A stretch of 64,000 nt of DNA from MH13 sp040219355 (lineage in GTDB: Bacteria; Pseudomonadota; Alphaproteobacteria; Rhizobiales; MH13). The translations under genes and the position numbers were made by a program. Numbering within the stretch: the first letter of the stretch is position 1; each line of letters opens with the position of its first letter. The stretch is from NCBI GenBank assembly GCA_040219355.1, contig JAVJSN010000015.1, positions 124,001-188,000 on the forward strand. Direction: 5' to 3'. The notes beneath the pieces are model-generated. The model worked only from the letters and a program-made list of their open reading frames with translations. It was not told the DNA's origin and ran no database searches. Shown piece by piece: positions 1 through 7,910 of the stretch.

Positions 1-616
1 CCACGTTCTGGGTGTTGATGTGCGGCTTGCTGTTGGACATTCGGCCGGGGCGGCAACACTTGCACGCATGACGCTGGATCACCGCATCGCTCCTGCCGGT
101 CTGGTGAGCTTCAATGGAGCCTTTCAGCCATTCGATGGGGCGGCGGGTGCCATTTTTCCAGCACTTGCCAAGCTGCTTTTTGTTAATCCCCTGACGCCTC
201 GGCTGTTTGCCCTTGGAGGTCGCAGTCACGCGCGAGTGGAACGCCTGATTGAGGGCACGGGCTCTCGCTTGCCCGATGATGGCTTGAGCTACTATCGGGT
301 GCTGATGCAGTCGCCGGGTCATATTGCAGGTGTTTTGGGCATGATGGCCCATTGGGAGCTCACAGAGCTGATGCGCGAACTGCCAAGCTTGAAAGTTCCC
401 CTGCTGTTGATTGCGGGCGAGAACGATCGTGCGGTGCCCCCCAAAGTTTCGCAGGACGTTGCCAAGCGCTGCCAGAGTGCTGACATCGAGTTGTGGCCGG
501 GACTTGGCCATTTGGCGCACGAAGAAGCGCCGGAGCATTCAGTTGAGCGCATTGTATCGTTTGCCCAAACTCTGGGGGTTCTTGCCGAACCGGCTCAAGC
601 ACATACGCAGAACTGA
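1..616 (+). CDS. bchO: BchO, alpha/beta hydrolase of the Mg-chelatase region (5' partial)
   Basis: The reading frame is open from base 2 and runs in without a start, so the gene begins upstream of the window; about 204 residues remain of a family normally near 290. A GHSAG nucleophile elbow lies at about bases 35-49. Further on come the acid and His regions of an alpha/beta hydrolase (IAGENDRAVP, then GLGHLAHEE). BchO is the PGC hydrolase usually encoded after bchI and bchD and is thought to assist Mg chelation; its exact reaction is not settled. In most alphaproteobacterial clusters crtI follows bchO, but here crtB follows after about 60-130 bp. The family call rests on sequence pattern and position. 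Confidence 0.85.
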   Translation, partial: HVLGVDVRLAVGHSAGAATLARMTLDHRIAPAGLVSFNGAFQPFDGAAGAIFPALAKLLFVNPLTPRLFALGGRSHARVERLIEGTGSRLPDDGLSYYRVLMQSPGHIAGVLGMMAHWELTELMRELPSLKVPLLLIAGENDRAVPPKVSQDVAKRCQSADIELWPGLGHLAHEEAPEHSVERIVSFAQTLGVLAEPAQAHTQN

Positions 617-742
617 TGTTGCTCGGTCTTTGGACTCGTGGCTATGGTCAGTGCTTGGACTTGCAGAAGGTGAAAGACACTGCCGACATCTGCTTTTAAA
701 GCCAGCCTTCAAAGCGGTTGGAATGAGACCGCTTGCCGGGCA

Positions 743-1741
743 TTGATCCGCCAGGGATCTAAGTCTTTTTATGCTGCTTCGCTGTTGTTGCCGCAGCGCA
801 TTCGCACGCCTGCCTATGCACTCTATGCGTTTTGCCGCTTGTCAGACGATGCTGTGGATGCCGTTGATGCACCACGAGACGCGGTCGATCGGCTGCGAGA
901 GCGGCTCGATCTGGCCTATGCAGAAAAGCCCAAAAATATCCCCGCTGACCGTGCTTTTGCTGAGATGGTTCAGCGCTACCAAATGCCCCGCGCGCTTCCT
1001 GAAGCGTTGTTGGAAGGCCTGGAATGGGACAGCGTGGGATGGGCACCGCAAACACTGTCAGACACCTATGCCTATAGCGCGCGGGTTGCTGCGGCCGTCG
1101 GCGCGATGATGACGGTGCTCATGGGCGCACGCGACGCTGATACGCTTGCGCGCGCTTGTGACCTTGGTGTGGCTATGCAGCTGACCAACATCGCCCGCGA
1201 TGTAGGCGAAGATGCCCGCAATGGCCGGACCTATCTGCCACGTGATTGGTTGGAAGAGGCTGGTGTGGATGTTGACGCGTTTCTGGCCAAGCCGGTATTT
1301 GATGCGGGTGTTGGGGCGTGTGTGGAACGGCTTCTTGAGACCGCAGACATGCTCTACGATCGAGCCATTGGCGGTATTGCTGCTCTGCCAGCAGATTGCC
1401 GCCCGGCCATTCATGCCGCGCGGTTGATCTATCGCGAGATCGGGCACAAAGTGGCGGCCAACGGCTACAATTCTGTCGACCAGCGCGCCGTCGTTTCTAA
1501 GCAGCGTAAACTGGTGCTGCTCGGTACTGCGTGCAATGCGGCGATATGGACCCCGCACAGTGAACCAGCCGCAGCGTTGCCCGAAACTGCCTTTCTGGTT
1601 GATGCGGTGCCACCGTTCGACCCGGCCTCCAGTGGCGATGAAGGCTTTGAGGACTCGCGCCCGATGAGCCGTATCGTTGAAATTCTCGAACGGTTGGAAC
1701 GACGTAAGCAGGACCAATTGGGCGCACGGCACTCATCCTAA
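743..1741 (+). CDS. crtB: Phytoene synthase CrtB
   Basis: Condenses two GGPP to phytoene, the first committed carotenoid step. The protein has the squalene/phytoene synthase signatures: a first Asp-rich motif (LSDDAVDAVD, about residues 33-42), TNIARDVGEDARNGRTYLP for the second, and the YALYAFCR segment. The first conventional start in frame is TTG at 743, giving 332 residues. However, the conserved N-terminal helix (ETACRALIRQGSKSF) begins upstream of that TTG, and the frame is open back to a stop at 671-673. A strong Shine-Dalgarno-like AGAAGGTGA at 665-673 sits 6-7 bases before a CTG at 680, so translation may start there. Followed by tspO; no crtI precedes it. Confidence 0.93.
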   Translation: MIRQGSKSFYAASLLLPQRIRTPAYALYAFCRLSDDAVDAVDAPRDAVDRLRERLDLAYAEKPKNIPADRAFAEMVQRYQMPRALPEALLEGLEWDSVGWAPQTLSDTYAYSARVAAAVGAMMTVLMGARDADTLARACDLGVAMQLTNIARDVGEDARNGRTYLPRDWLEEAGVDVDAFLAKPVFDAGVGACVERLLETADMLYDRAIGGIAALPADCRPAIHAARLIYREIGHKVAANGYNSVDQRAVVSKQRKLVLLGTACNAAIWTPHSEPAAALPETAFLVDAVPPFDPASSGDEGFEDSRPMSRIVEILERLERRKQDQLGARHSS

Positions 1742-1829
1742 CTTTTTTCGATGGGCCTTATTGGGCGCAGCGCGTTGGGCTACCTTCGGCCTTCTCGTGT
1801 GATATGGATATCGGAAAAAGAGGAAGCTG

Positions 1830-2309
1830 ATGGATTTTTCGATATCCTGGTCACTGGTTGCGTTCTTCATTGTGACGTTCCTGGCTGCTATGTCAGGTGG
1901 TTATTTTCGGCCTGGCCAGTGGTACCGCGACCTCGCCAAGCCGAGTTGGAATCCGCCGGACTTCCTGTTCCCAATCGCGTGGACGGTTCTCTACGCCATG
2001 ATGGCCTTTGCTGCCTGGCTGGTCTGGGAAGAGGCTGGATGGCCGGCAGCTTTGGTGCCAACTGGGTTTTGGCTTGTTCAATTGGTGTTTAACGCGCTTT
2101 GGTCGGCGCTGTTCTTCGGCATGAAGCGGATGGACTACGCCTTGGTGGATGTGGTGTTGCTGTGGCTTTCCATCGCTGCAACCATTGTGCTGTTTTGGCC
2201 AATTAGCACACTCGCCGGGTGGTTGATGGTGCCCTATTTGGTATGGGTGAGCTTTGCGGCGTTTCTCAATTTCACGATTTTGCGCTTGAACCCGCAGCAG
2301 GCGGTTTGA
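1830..2309 (+). CDS. tspO: TspO/MBR family tryptophan-rich sensory protein
   Basis: 159-residue five-helix membrane protein of the TspO/peripheral benzodiazepine receptor family, rich in Trp. The characteristic WYRDLAKPSWNPPDFLFPIAW region is at about residues 31-51. ATG at 1830 is preceded by AGGAAG at 1821-1826. In Rhodobacter sphaeroides TspO is an outer-membrane regulator that affects photosynthesis gene expression and tetrapyrrole export in response to oxygen; the same role is inferred here from family and position between crtB and crtC. Its end converges on the end of crtC with only 7 bp between the stop codons, and no terminator is visible there. Confidence 0.93.
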   Translation: MDFSISWSLVAFFIVTFLAAMSGGYFRPGQWYRDLAKPSWNPPDFLFPIAWTVLYAMMAFAAWLVWEEAGWPAALVPTGFWLVQLVFNALWSALFFGMKRMDYALVDVVLLWLSIAATIVLFWPISTLAGWLMVPYLVWVSFAAFLNFTILRLNPQQAV

Positions 2310-2316
2310 CCGGGCC

Positions 2317-3537
2317 CTAGTTTTTGGGGCGCGTCCAGTTCGCGCGCCGCGGCATCTTAAAAGGTAGCATCAGCTTCACGATCGGGCTGGCGAAACGATC
2401 AAGGTTCAAGCTTTCATGCACGGCCGGGCAGGTTTTGCCATCGAGCACCATTTGCAGAGCGTCGCGGGTGTAGAACGGTGCGTCCACAAATGTCTGTGTG
2501 ATGCGGGTTTGGCTTGCATTGTCTGACCGCGTGTCGCGGGCAACACCCCAAAAACCGGGTTTCAGATCAACGCGTGATGGCGCTTGGCGGTGGGTGAGGG
2601 TGCCATCAGGGCCAACATGGAACGCGATGGTTTTGTGTGTGCCTGACCGCTCTTGCGGCTCGTAGAACATCACTGCACCGTCATCAACCGTTGCTCGTGA
2701 CCAGGTCCAGCCGGAGAAATCTGCTTCCAACGCAGCGGTGCCGGTGTTGGTGTCGGCATAGCCGTGACCTTCCCAGGACAAAGCAGGTTTGTTGAATTTG
2801 GCGGTGATGCGACCGAACGGGGCATAGGGCCACCAATGGTGGCGCTGCGTGGTGTCGAGCGCGAAGTGCGTGGTCTGGCCCACATCCGGTGTGAACCGGA
2901 TTTGACCCTTGAGGCGCGAGGGCAGCGGCACCGTGATCTCATCGACGTCAATCACAAGCGTGTCGCCATCCCAATGCAGAGCACTTGGTCCAACGGTGAA
3001 GTGGTCTGGACCGTCGTTTAGCGCGCCCTTGCCCCGTTCTGTCATGGCCCAGCGAGACTTGGGTCCGTAGAGCGCGACATTGATCGAGATGTGGTCGTAC
3101 GGATCGCGGCGGCCAGACCAGGCGTAATACGGTGAGAAAACCGAACCGATGAAGGCGATGACCGACAGGCCATAGCGTCCGTCATCACTTAGGCCGTCGA
3201 CATACCACCAACGGTAACCGTCCGGCGCGACGGGCGTGTCGAAGCGAGGTCGGCAACGATCCGCGCTGCCGCCAGGCGGCCCGAAAGGGCTGCCATCGGA
3301 ACCCCCGGACCCGGATGCACGCTGCCCCCCGCCAGATACAGACCCGGTATCTTGGTCCTGTTGTCCGGTCGCTGAAAGCTCGCGAACGCGGAGTGGTTTG
3401 CTCGCCCGTACAGCGCGCCGCCCGTTGCTGGGAATAGGCTGTTGAAACCCTCCGGCCCCGTCGGAGCGCTCATGTTGGGGTCCACCTCCACGGACAGGCC
3501 GCAGGCCCTCAGGCGAGCCAAGCTGCGTTCCATGCAT
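2317..3537 (-). CDS. crtC: Carotenoid 1,2-hydratase CrtC (start uncertain)
   Basis: CrtC adds water to the 1,2 double bond of neurosporene or lycopene end groups in spheroidene/spirilloxanthin synthesis. The recognisable protein starts near base 3243 (FDTPVAPDGYRWWYVDGLSD) and continues through FIGSVFSPYYAWSGRRDP to the stop at 2317, about 305 residues. No ATG, GTG or TTG exists in frame close to that point. The only conventional start is ATG 3537, which would add about 98 Gly/Arg/Ser-rich residues by overlapping the 3' end of crtD by about 349 bp in another frame. The true start is therefore either non-canonical near 3243-3260 or the distant ATG. The coordinates give the full frame from that ATG. 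Confidence 0.85.
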   Translation of the reverse strand: MHGTQLGSPEGLRPVRGGGPQHERSDGAGGFQQPIPSNGRRAVRASKPLRVRELSATGQQDQDTGSVSGGGQRASGSGGSDGSPFGPPGGSADRCRPRFDTPVAPDGYRWWYVDGLSDDGRYGLSVIAFIGSVFSPYYAWSGRRDPYDHISINVALYGPKSRWAMTERGKGALNDGPDHFTVGPSALHWDGDTLVIDVDEITVPLPSRLKGQIRFTPDVGQTTHFALDTTQRHHWWPYAPFGRITAKFNKPALSWEGHGYADTNTGTAALEADFSGWTWSRATVDDGAVMFYEPQERSGTHKTIAFHVGPDGTLTHRQAPSRVDLKPGFWGVARDTRSDNASQTRITQTFVDAPFYTRDALQMVLDGKTCPAVHESLNLDRFASPIVKLMLPFKMPRRANWTRPKN

Positions 3538-4718
3538 TGTTCCATCTCCGATTGGCTGGGATTCTGGTCACCGTTGGGTGGGGCGTTGATCACCATCAGC
3601 ATGCGTTCCGGCGTATCTGGCTTGTCAAGCGCGCCGGTATCGGCGCGATCTTGCGCGCAAATGTAAACGGTTGGATCAGCAGGATAGCGTAACTGCTTGA
3701 AAACGGCATCGAACTCATCGGGGTAGTTTTGCCCGAAAAAAACTGAGTGATGGACCAAAGGGAAACCTTCGGTTTTGGCCCTCAATGTCCAGCCGATGGC
3801 GGAAAGCGATCGTTTGGCCGGTTCCACCGGATTGACGGCGTGCTGAACGTTCTTCCCAAATAGTCCAGTGCCGACGGCCGATGCATCAGCATTCACGACC
3901 ACGACATCAGCAGCGTGGCGTTCGCCACCTTCCAAAACAACGGCGCGGGCGGCGCCATGCTCGATCTCGATGTTGGCGACCTTCGCATTGGTTTGGATCG
4001 TGACACCTTTGGCCTGACAGGCGCGACGCATCACTTGTGCCAGCTCGCGCATGCCGCCTTTGACGATCCACACCCCGTCCATCTCGACATGGGCGATCAG
4101 CATCAGCGTGGCGGGTGCCAAGAATGGTGAGGCGCCGGTGTACGTGGAGTAGCGACCGAACAGCTGGATAAGCCTTGGATCATTAAATCGGCCTTCAAGC
4201 GCTGACCACAAGGTAGAGAAAGGTTTGACCGCCAACCCCTTCGGTCCAAGGCGCGCGCTCATGCCGAGCATGCTGGGTTTGGAGGAGCGCAAAAATGGTT
4301 TCTCCAGAGTCGCGTACATACTGGCGGCTTCATGTGCGAATTTCTGGAAGTTTTTTGCTTCGCTCGCACCGCAAAAGGCGCCAATGGCATCTGCGCTTCG
4401 ATCAAGGTCGGCAAAGAGATCAAGGGTGCCTCTGTCGTCCCATGCATGGCGGGCCAAAACGCTTGCCTTGGAGAGGGTCACCGCATCATCGAAGGTGAGA
4501 CCCGCGGCATCGAACAGTTCGTCAAAAACCCATTTCATTGTGAAAACCGTGGGACCGCCATCGATGGCTGTGTCACCAACGTGCACTGCGCGCATTTTGC
4601 CGCCCACATCGCTTTGAGCTTCAAGGATTGTTACCCGCAGTCCTTGCCCGGCAAGAGCGAGCGCAGCCGCCATGCCGCCAATTCCGGCGCCGACGATCAC
4701 AGCATGGTGGGTGGTCAA
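3189..4718 (-). CDS. crtD: Methoxyneurosporene/hydroxyneurosporene dehydrogenase CrtD
   Basis: FAD-dependent carotenoid 3,4-desaturase of the phytoene-desaturase family, 509 residues. The N-terminal dinucleotide-binding motif VIVGAGIGGMAAALALA is at about residues 8-24 and the C-terminal FAD signature LYLAGGSVHPGPGVPMAALSG at about 465-485. Position next to crtC and divergent from crtE is the classical place for CrtD rather than CrtI. The start appears to be TTG at 4718, because no ATG or GTG lies in frame between the upstream region and the FAD motif. It overlaps the open frame of crtC at its 3' end. An operator shared with crtE (4741-4758) lies only 22 bp upstream of this start. Confidence 0.9.
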   Translation of the reverse strand: MTTHHAVIVGAGIGGMAAALALAGQGLRVTILEAQSDVGGKMRAVHVGDTAIDGGPTVFTMKWVFDELFDAAGLTFDDAVTLSKASVLARHAWDDRGTLDLFADLDRSADAIGAFCGASEAKNFQKFAHEAASMYATLEKPFLRSSKPSMLGMSARLGPKGLAVKPFSTLWSALEGRFNDPRLIQLFGRYSTYTGASPFLAPATLMLIAHVEMDGVWIVKGGMRELAQVMRRACQAKGVTIQTNAKVANIEIEHGAARAVVLEGGERHAADVVVVNADASAVGTGLFGKNVQHAVNPVEPAKRSLSAIGWTLRAKTEGFPLVHHSVFFGQNYPDEFDAVFKQLRYPADPTVYICAQDRADTGALDKPDTPERMLMVINAPPNGDQNPSQSEMEQCMERSLARLRACGLSVEVDPNMSAPTGPEGFNSLFPATGGALYGRANHSAFASFQRPDNRTKIPGLYLAGGSVHPGPGVPMAALSGRLAAARIVADLASTRPSRRTVTVGGMSTA

Positions 4719-4740
4719 ACTGTTAACTCTGCATCGTATG

Positions 4741-4758
4741 TGTCAATCATTATTGACA
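4741..4758. promoter_or_regulatory. PpsR/CrtJ operator between crtD and crtE
   Basis: Perfect TGT-N12-ACA palindrome, TGTCAATCATTATTGACA. The right half contains a -35 box TTGACA (4753-4758), followed after 16 bp by TAGATT (4775-4780) as a plausible -10 for crtE, so PpsR bound here would block that promoter. Confidence 0.8.
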
Positions 4759-4826
4759 CTATGCCAAGTCGATGTAGATTGACAATATTGGATGACAGTC
4801 GGCTTCTGCTGCAAAGGATGGTCTCT

Positions 4827-5696
4827 ATGGATATCACGTCTCGCATCGACCATGCACTTCGAGCGGCGGTGGATCATGCGAGCGGCGTCGATGCCCCGCC
4901 GCAGCTTGCTGAAGCCATTCGATACTCCCTTTTTCCTGGCGGCGCACGTGTGCGACCAAGGCTGTGTTTGGCGGTGGCATCGGCCTGCGGTGATGACCGG
5001 CCTGAACTTACCAATGCCGCAGCGGCGGCAGTGGAGCTTCTTCATTGCGCATCGCTGGTTCATGATGACATGCCCTGCTTTGACAATGCAGATGTGCGCC
5101 GAGGGCGACCATCAGTTCATACGGCCTATGGTGAGCCATTGGCTCTGCTGGCTGGTGACGGCATGATTGTGTTGGCGTTTGATGTGTTGGCACGTGCGGC
5201 GGGCCATGCCCCTGAACGGTTGGCCCCATTGATCACAACAGTTGCAAATGCTGTCGGCATGCCAGGTGGCATTGTTGCCGGACAGGGATGGGAAAGCGAA
5301 ACCTCTGTTCCGGTGGAAGCGTATCATCGCGCCAAAACAGGAGCATTGTTCGTTGGATCTGCGATGGCTGGTGCTGTTGCCGCTGGGTCTGATCCTGCGC
5401 CATGGCGGGCGTTAGGCGATCGTCTTGGAGCTGCCTATCAGGCGGCGGATGATCTGCGTGATGCGCTGTGTTCATCGCAGGAAATGGGCAAGCCAGCTGG
5501 GCAAGACGATGCTCATGATCGACCAAGTTTGGTGAGCGAATGCGGCATCAAAGAAACCGTTGGTCGCCTTGAAGGCTATGTGGCCGGCGCTATCGCTGCG
5601 ATCCCCGACTGCAAGGGGCGCGCATCCTTGGAAGCGCTGATCATGAGCGAGGCGAAACGGCTGAAACCCAAAAGCCTTTCACTGGTCGCAGCCTAG
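4827..5696 (+). CDS. crtE: Geranylgeranyl diphosphate synthase CrtE
   Basis: Polyprenyl synthase that makes GGPP for carotenoids and for the bacteriochlorophyll tail; 289 residues. The first Asp-rich motif is HDDMPCFDNADVRRG at about residues 80-94 and the second is AADDLRDA, near residue 210. The frame is open far upstream into crtD antisense, but ATG 4827 is chosen because AAGGA (4814-4818) is 8 bp before it and family members start at this point. The promoter with a PpsR operator is 70 bp upstream. It is followed by crtF after 26 bp, probably as one transcript. Confidence 0.93.
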   Translation: MDITSRIDHALRAAVDHASGVDAPPQLAEAIRYSLFPGGARVRPRLCLAVASACGDDRPELTNAAAAAVELLHCASLVHDDMPCFDNADVRRGRPSVHTAYGEPLALLAGDGMIVLAFDVLARAAGHAPERLAPLITTVANAVGMPGGIVAGQGWESETSVPVEAYHRAKTGALFVGSAMAGAVAAGSDPAPWRALGDRLGAAYQAADDLRDALCSSQEMGKPAGQDDAHDRPSLVSECGIKETVGRLEGYVAGAIAAIPDCKGRASLEALIMSEAKRLKPKSLSLVAA

Positions 5697-5722
5697 TTTT
5701 TCCCTGTTGAAGGCCTACCAAT

Positions 5723-6853
5723 GTGACAGACACGGCTCGCGAGACTTTTGGCGACCGTTTCCGTGATTGGCGCGCACGGCTTTTGCAAAAGCCTGCTTTT
5801 ATCCGCTGGGCCACGCGCTTTCCGCTGACGCGTCCGCTCTCACGCAGGAAAACCCGACAGCTTTTCGATCTGGTGGCGGGGTTTGTCTACACGCAGATCA
5901 TCACGACCTGCGTGCGGGTGAAATTGCTTGAGCAAATGGCGCATGGACCAGCCACGCTTGCTGATCTTTCCAAAGCCATTGATCTGGACGACGACGCCAC
6001 CCTGCGCCTGGTTCGCGGTGCACAAGCGTTGGAGTTGATTTCACAAAGGTCAGGCGGGCGATACGGGTTGGATGAGTTGGGTGCAGCCTTGTTGGCCAAC
6101 CCCGGCGTGATCGCGATGATCGAGCATCATCAGATTCTCTATGAAGATCTGCGCGATCCTCTTGCGCTGCTTAAAAACCCGAACACACCAACAGGGCTCT
6201 CACAGTATTGGGCTTACGCGCAATCCGGCGAGCCAGATGCGCTGGGCGCTGGTGATGTATCAGATTACAGCGCACTGATGGCGGCGTCGCAGGGTTTCAT
6301 CAGCGATGAGGTGCTCGATGCTTATCCGCTCGGTCGTCATCATCGCTTGATGGATGTCGGTGGCGGGGAGGGGCGTTTTGCGCAGGCCGCTCTGGGCCGC
6401 ACGCCGGGTTTGCATGCCACGGTTTTTGATCTGCCTGCCGTTGCTGAGCGGGCCAAAGCAAGGCTGGACGCCGCAGGGCTTGCCGGGCGCTTTGACGCCA
6501 AAGGTGGCGACTTCTTTGCCGATTCCTTGCCCAAAGACGCCGATATCATATCGCTGGTGCGCATTCTTCACGATCACGATGATGACAAAGCCTTGCACCT
6601 GTTACGACAAGTGCGCGCGGCGCTTGATGTCGGCCAATCTTTGCTGGTTGCCGAGCCAATGGCTGATACATCCGGCGCTCAAAAAGCCGGGGATGCGTAT
6701 TTCGGCTTTTATCTGCTTGCTATGCGCAGCGGACGACCGCGGACAGAGCAAGAGCTGCGCGCTTTCCTTGAGCAAACTGGTTTTGGGCGCATTCGCAGCC
6801 CGCGCACATCCAGTCCTTTGCTCACACGCGTGCTCATTGCCCAGGCAACGTAA
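5723..6853 (+). CDS. crtF: Hydroxyneurosporene O-methyltransferase CrtF
   Basis: SAM-dependent O-methyltransferase, 376 residues, that methylates the tertiary 1-hydroxyl introduced by CrtC in the spheroidene/spirilloxanthin pathways. The N-terminal dimerisation/winged-helix region is followed by the SAM motif LMDVGGGEGRFA at about residues 210-221 and DIISLVRILHDHDDDKA at about 273-289, typical of the caffeate OMT-like superfamily. Start is GTG at 5723 (an overlapping ATG at 5721 meets TGA at once). No crtA gene for spheroidene monooxygenase is in the window, so together with CrtC and CrtD the product is probably spirilloxanthin. Confidence 0.92.
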   Translation: MTDTARETFGDRFRDWRARLLQKPAFIRWATRFPLTRPLSRRKTRQLFDLVAGFVYTQIITTCVRVKLLEQMAHGPATLADLSKAIDLDDDATLRLVRGAQALELISQRSGGRYGLDELGAALLANPGVIAMIEHHQILYEDLRDPLALLKNPNTPTGLSQYWAYAQSGEPDALGAGDVSDYSALMAASQGFISDEVLDAYPLGRHHRLMDVGGGEGRFAQAALGRTPGLHATVFDLPAVAERAKARLDAAGLAGRFDAKGGDFFADSLPKDADIISLVRILHDHDDDKALHLLRQVRAALDVGQSLLVAEPMADTSGAQKAGDAYFGFYLLAMRSGRPRTEQELRAFLEQTGFGRIRSPRTSSPLLTRVLIAQAT

Positions 6854-6874
6854 GGGAAAAACCAGTCAATGGAG

Positions 6875-6892
6875 TGTCAATTCGACTTGACA
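6875..6892. promoter_or_regulatory. PpsR/CrtJ operator 1 upstream of bchC
   Basis: Perfect TGT-N12-ACA palindrome, TGTCAATTCGACTTGACA. Its right half supplies a -35 TTGACA (6887-6892), with TAGAGT (6909-6914) as -10 after 16 bp, the same geometry as the crtE promoter. Confidence 0.8.
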
Positions 6893-6900
6893 GATTGATG

Positions 6901-6918
6901 TGTCAATTTAGAGTGTCA
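6901..6918. promoter_or_regulatory. Imperfect PpsR operator 2 upstream of bchC
   Basis: TGTCAATTTAGAGTGTCA keeps the left half and the 18-bp span but has TCA for the final ACA. It starts 26 bp downstream of operator 1 and overlaps the predicted -10, as expected for paired PpsR sites. Confidence 0.5.
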
Positions 6919-6956
6919 TTCAGTAGAAATGACGTCTAGATTGAAAACGCAAAGCC

Positions 6957-7910
6957 TTGACCCTCTCTCTTTCCACAAAGGCCGTTGTTCTTCAGGCCCC
7001 CGAAACACTGAGTATACGTGAGCTTGAGCTTACGGCGCCTGGTGACGGAGACCTTGTGGTTGATGTGGCGTGGAGTGGAATCAGCGCCGGGACCGAGCGC
7101 CTTTTGTGGAACGGGCGTATGCCCGATTTCCCTGGCATGGGGTATCCGCTGGTTCCGGGCTACGAGTCAGTAGGCCGTGTGGTGGACGCTGGTGTGGATG
7201 CTGCCAGTCGTATCGGTCAGACCGTATTTGTGCCAGGAGCGCGTTGCTTTGGCGATGTGCGTGGCTTGTTCGGTGGTTCCGCCGCGCGGGTTGTGATCGC
7301 CTCTGATCGTGCCCCGGCTATCCATGATGATCTTGGTCGCAATGGTGTGCTGCTTGCGCTGGCCGCTACAGCCTATCATGCGCTTGCCACACATGATGCG
7401 GTGCTGCCTGATTTGATCGTTGGTCACGGCGTGTTGGGCCGATTGTTGGCGCGTATTGCCACCAGCCTTGCTGATACAGCGCCGACGGTTTGGGAAACCA
7501 ACGCCAAGCGCGCGGAAGGTGCAGAGGGCTATTCGGTCGTTCACCCCGATACTGACGAGCGCCACGACTACCGAGCCATTTACGATGTGAGCGGCGATGG
7601 TGCTTTGCTTGACAGCCTTATCGGTCGGTTGACCCGTGGCGGACAGATTGTGCTCGCTGGGTTTTACGACCAGCCACTGCAATTTGCCTTCCCGCCAGCC
7701 TTTATGCGCGAAGCGCGCCTGCGCGTTGCTGCCGAATGGCAGCCTGGTGATCTGGAGGCGGTTCTTGGTCTCATCGATGCGGGCAAGCTCTCGCTGGACG
7801 GTTTGATCACACACAATGAGCCGGCGGACGCCGCTGACCGGGCTTACCGTACTGCGTTCGGCGACCCTGATTGCCTGAAAATGGTGCTCGACTGGAGGAC
7901 TGCCACATGA
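6957..7910 (+). CDS. bchC: 3-hydroxyethyl bacteriochlorophyllide a dehydrogenase BchC
   Basis: Medium-chain dehydrogenase/reductase-type protein, 317 residues, that oxidises the C3 1-hydroxyethyl group to the acetyl group of bacteriochlorophyll a. The N-terminal segment DVAWSGISAGTERLLW is at about residues 38-53 and the cofactor-binding glycine segment GHGVLGRLLARIA at about 157-169. The start used is TTG at 6957; no ATG is available in frame before the first conserved residues. The stop TGA overlaps the bchX ATG (ATGA at 7907-7910), so bchC and bchXYZ are translationally coupled behind the PpsR-controlled promoter at 6875-6918. Confidence 0.93.
   Translation: MTLSLSTKAVVLQAPETLSIRELELTAPGDGDLVVDVAWSGISAGTERLLWNGRMPDFPGMGYPLVPGYESVGRVVDAGVDAASRIGQTVFVPGARCFGDVRGLFGGSAARVVIASDRAPAIHDDLGRNGVLLALAATAYHALATHDAVLPDLIVGHGVLGRLLARIATSLADTAPTVWETNAKRAEGAEGYSVVHPDTDERHDYRAIYDVSGDGALLDSLIGRLTRGGQIVLAGFYDQPLQFAFPPAFMREARLRVAAEWQPGDLEAVLGLIDAGKLSLDGLITHNEPADAADRAYRTAFGDPDCLKMVLDWRTAT

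Noticed and set aside
3189..4718. Reading this gene as CrtI (phytoene desaturase)
   Set aside because: Position next to crtC and opposite crtE, and overall sequence, fit CrtD better; CrtI normally lies between bchO and crtB.
4332..4826. N-terminal extension of crtE
   Set aside because: The extension lies over crtD and its promoter; ATG 4827 has a ribosome site and matches the family start.
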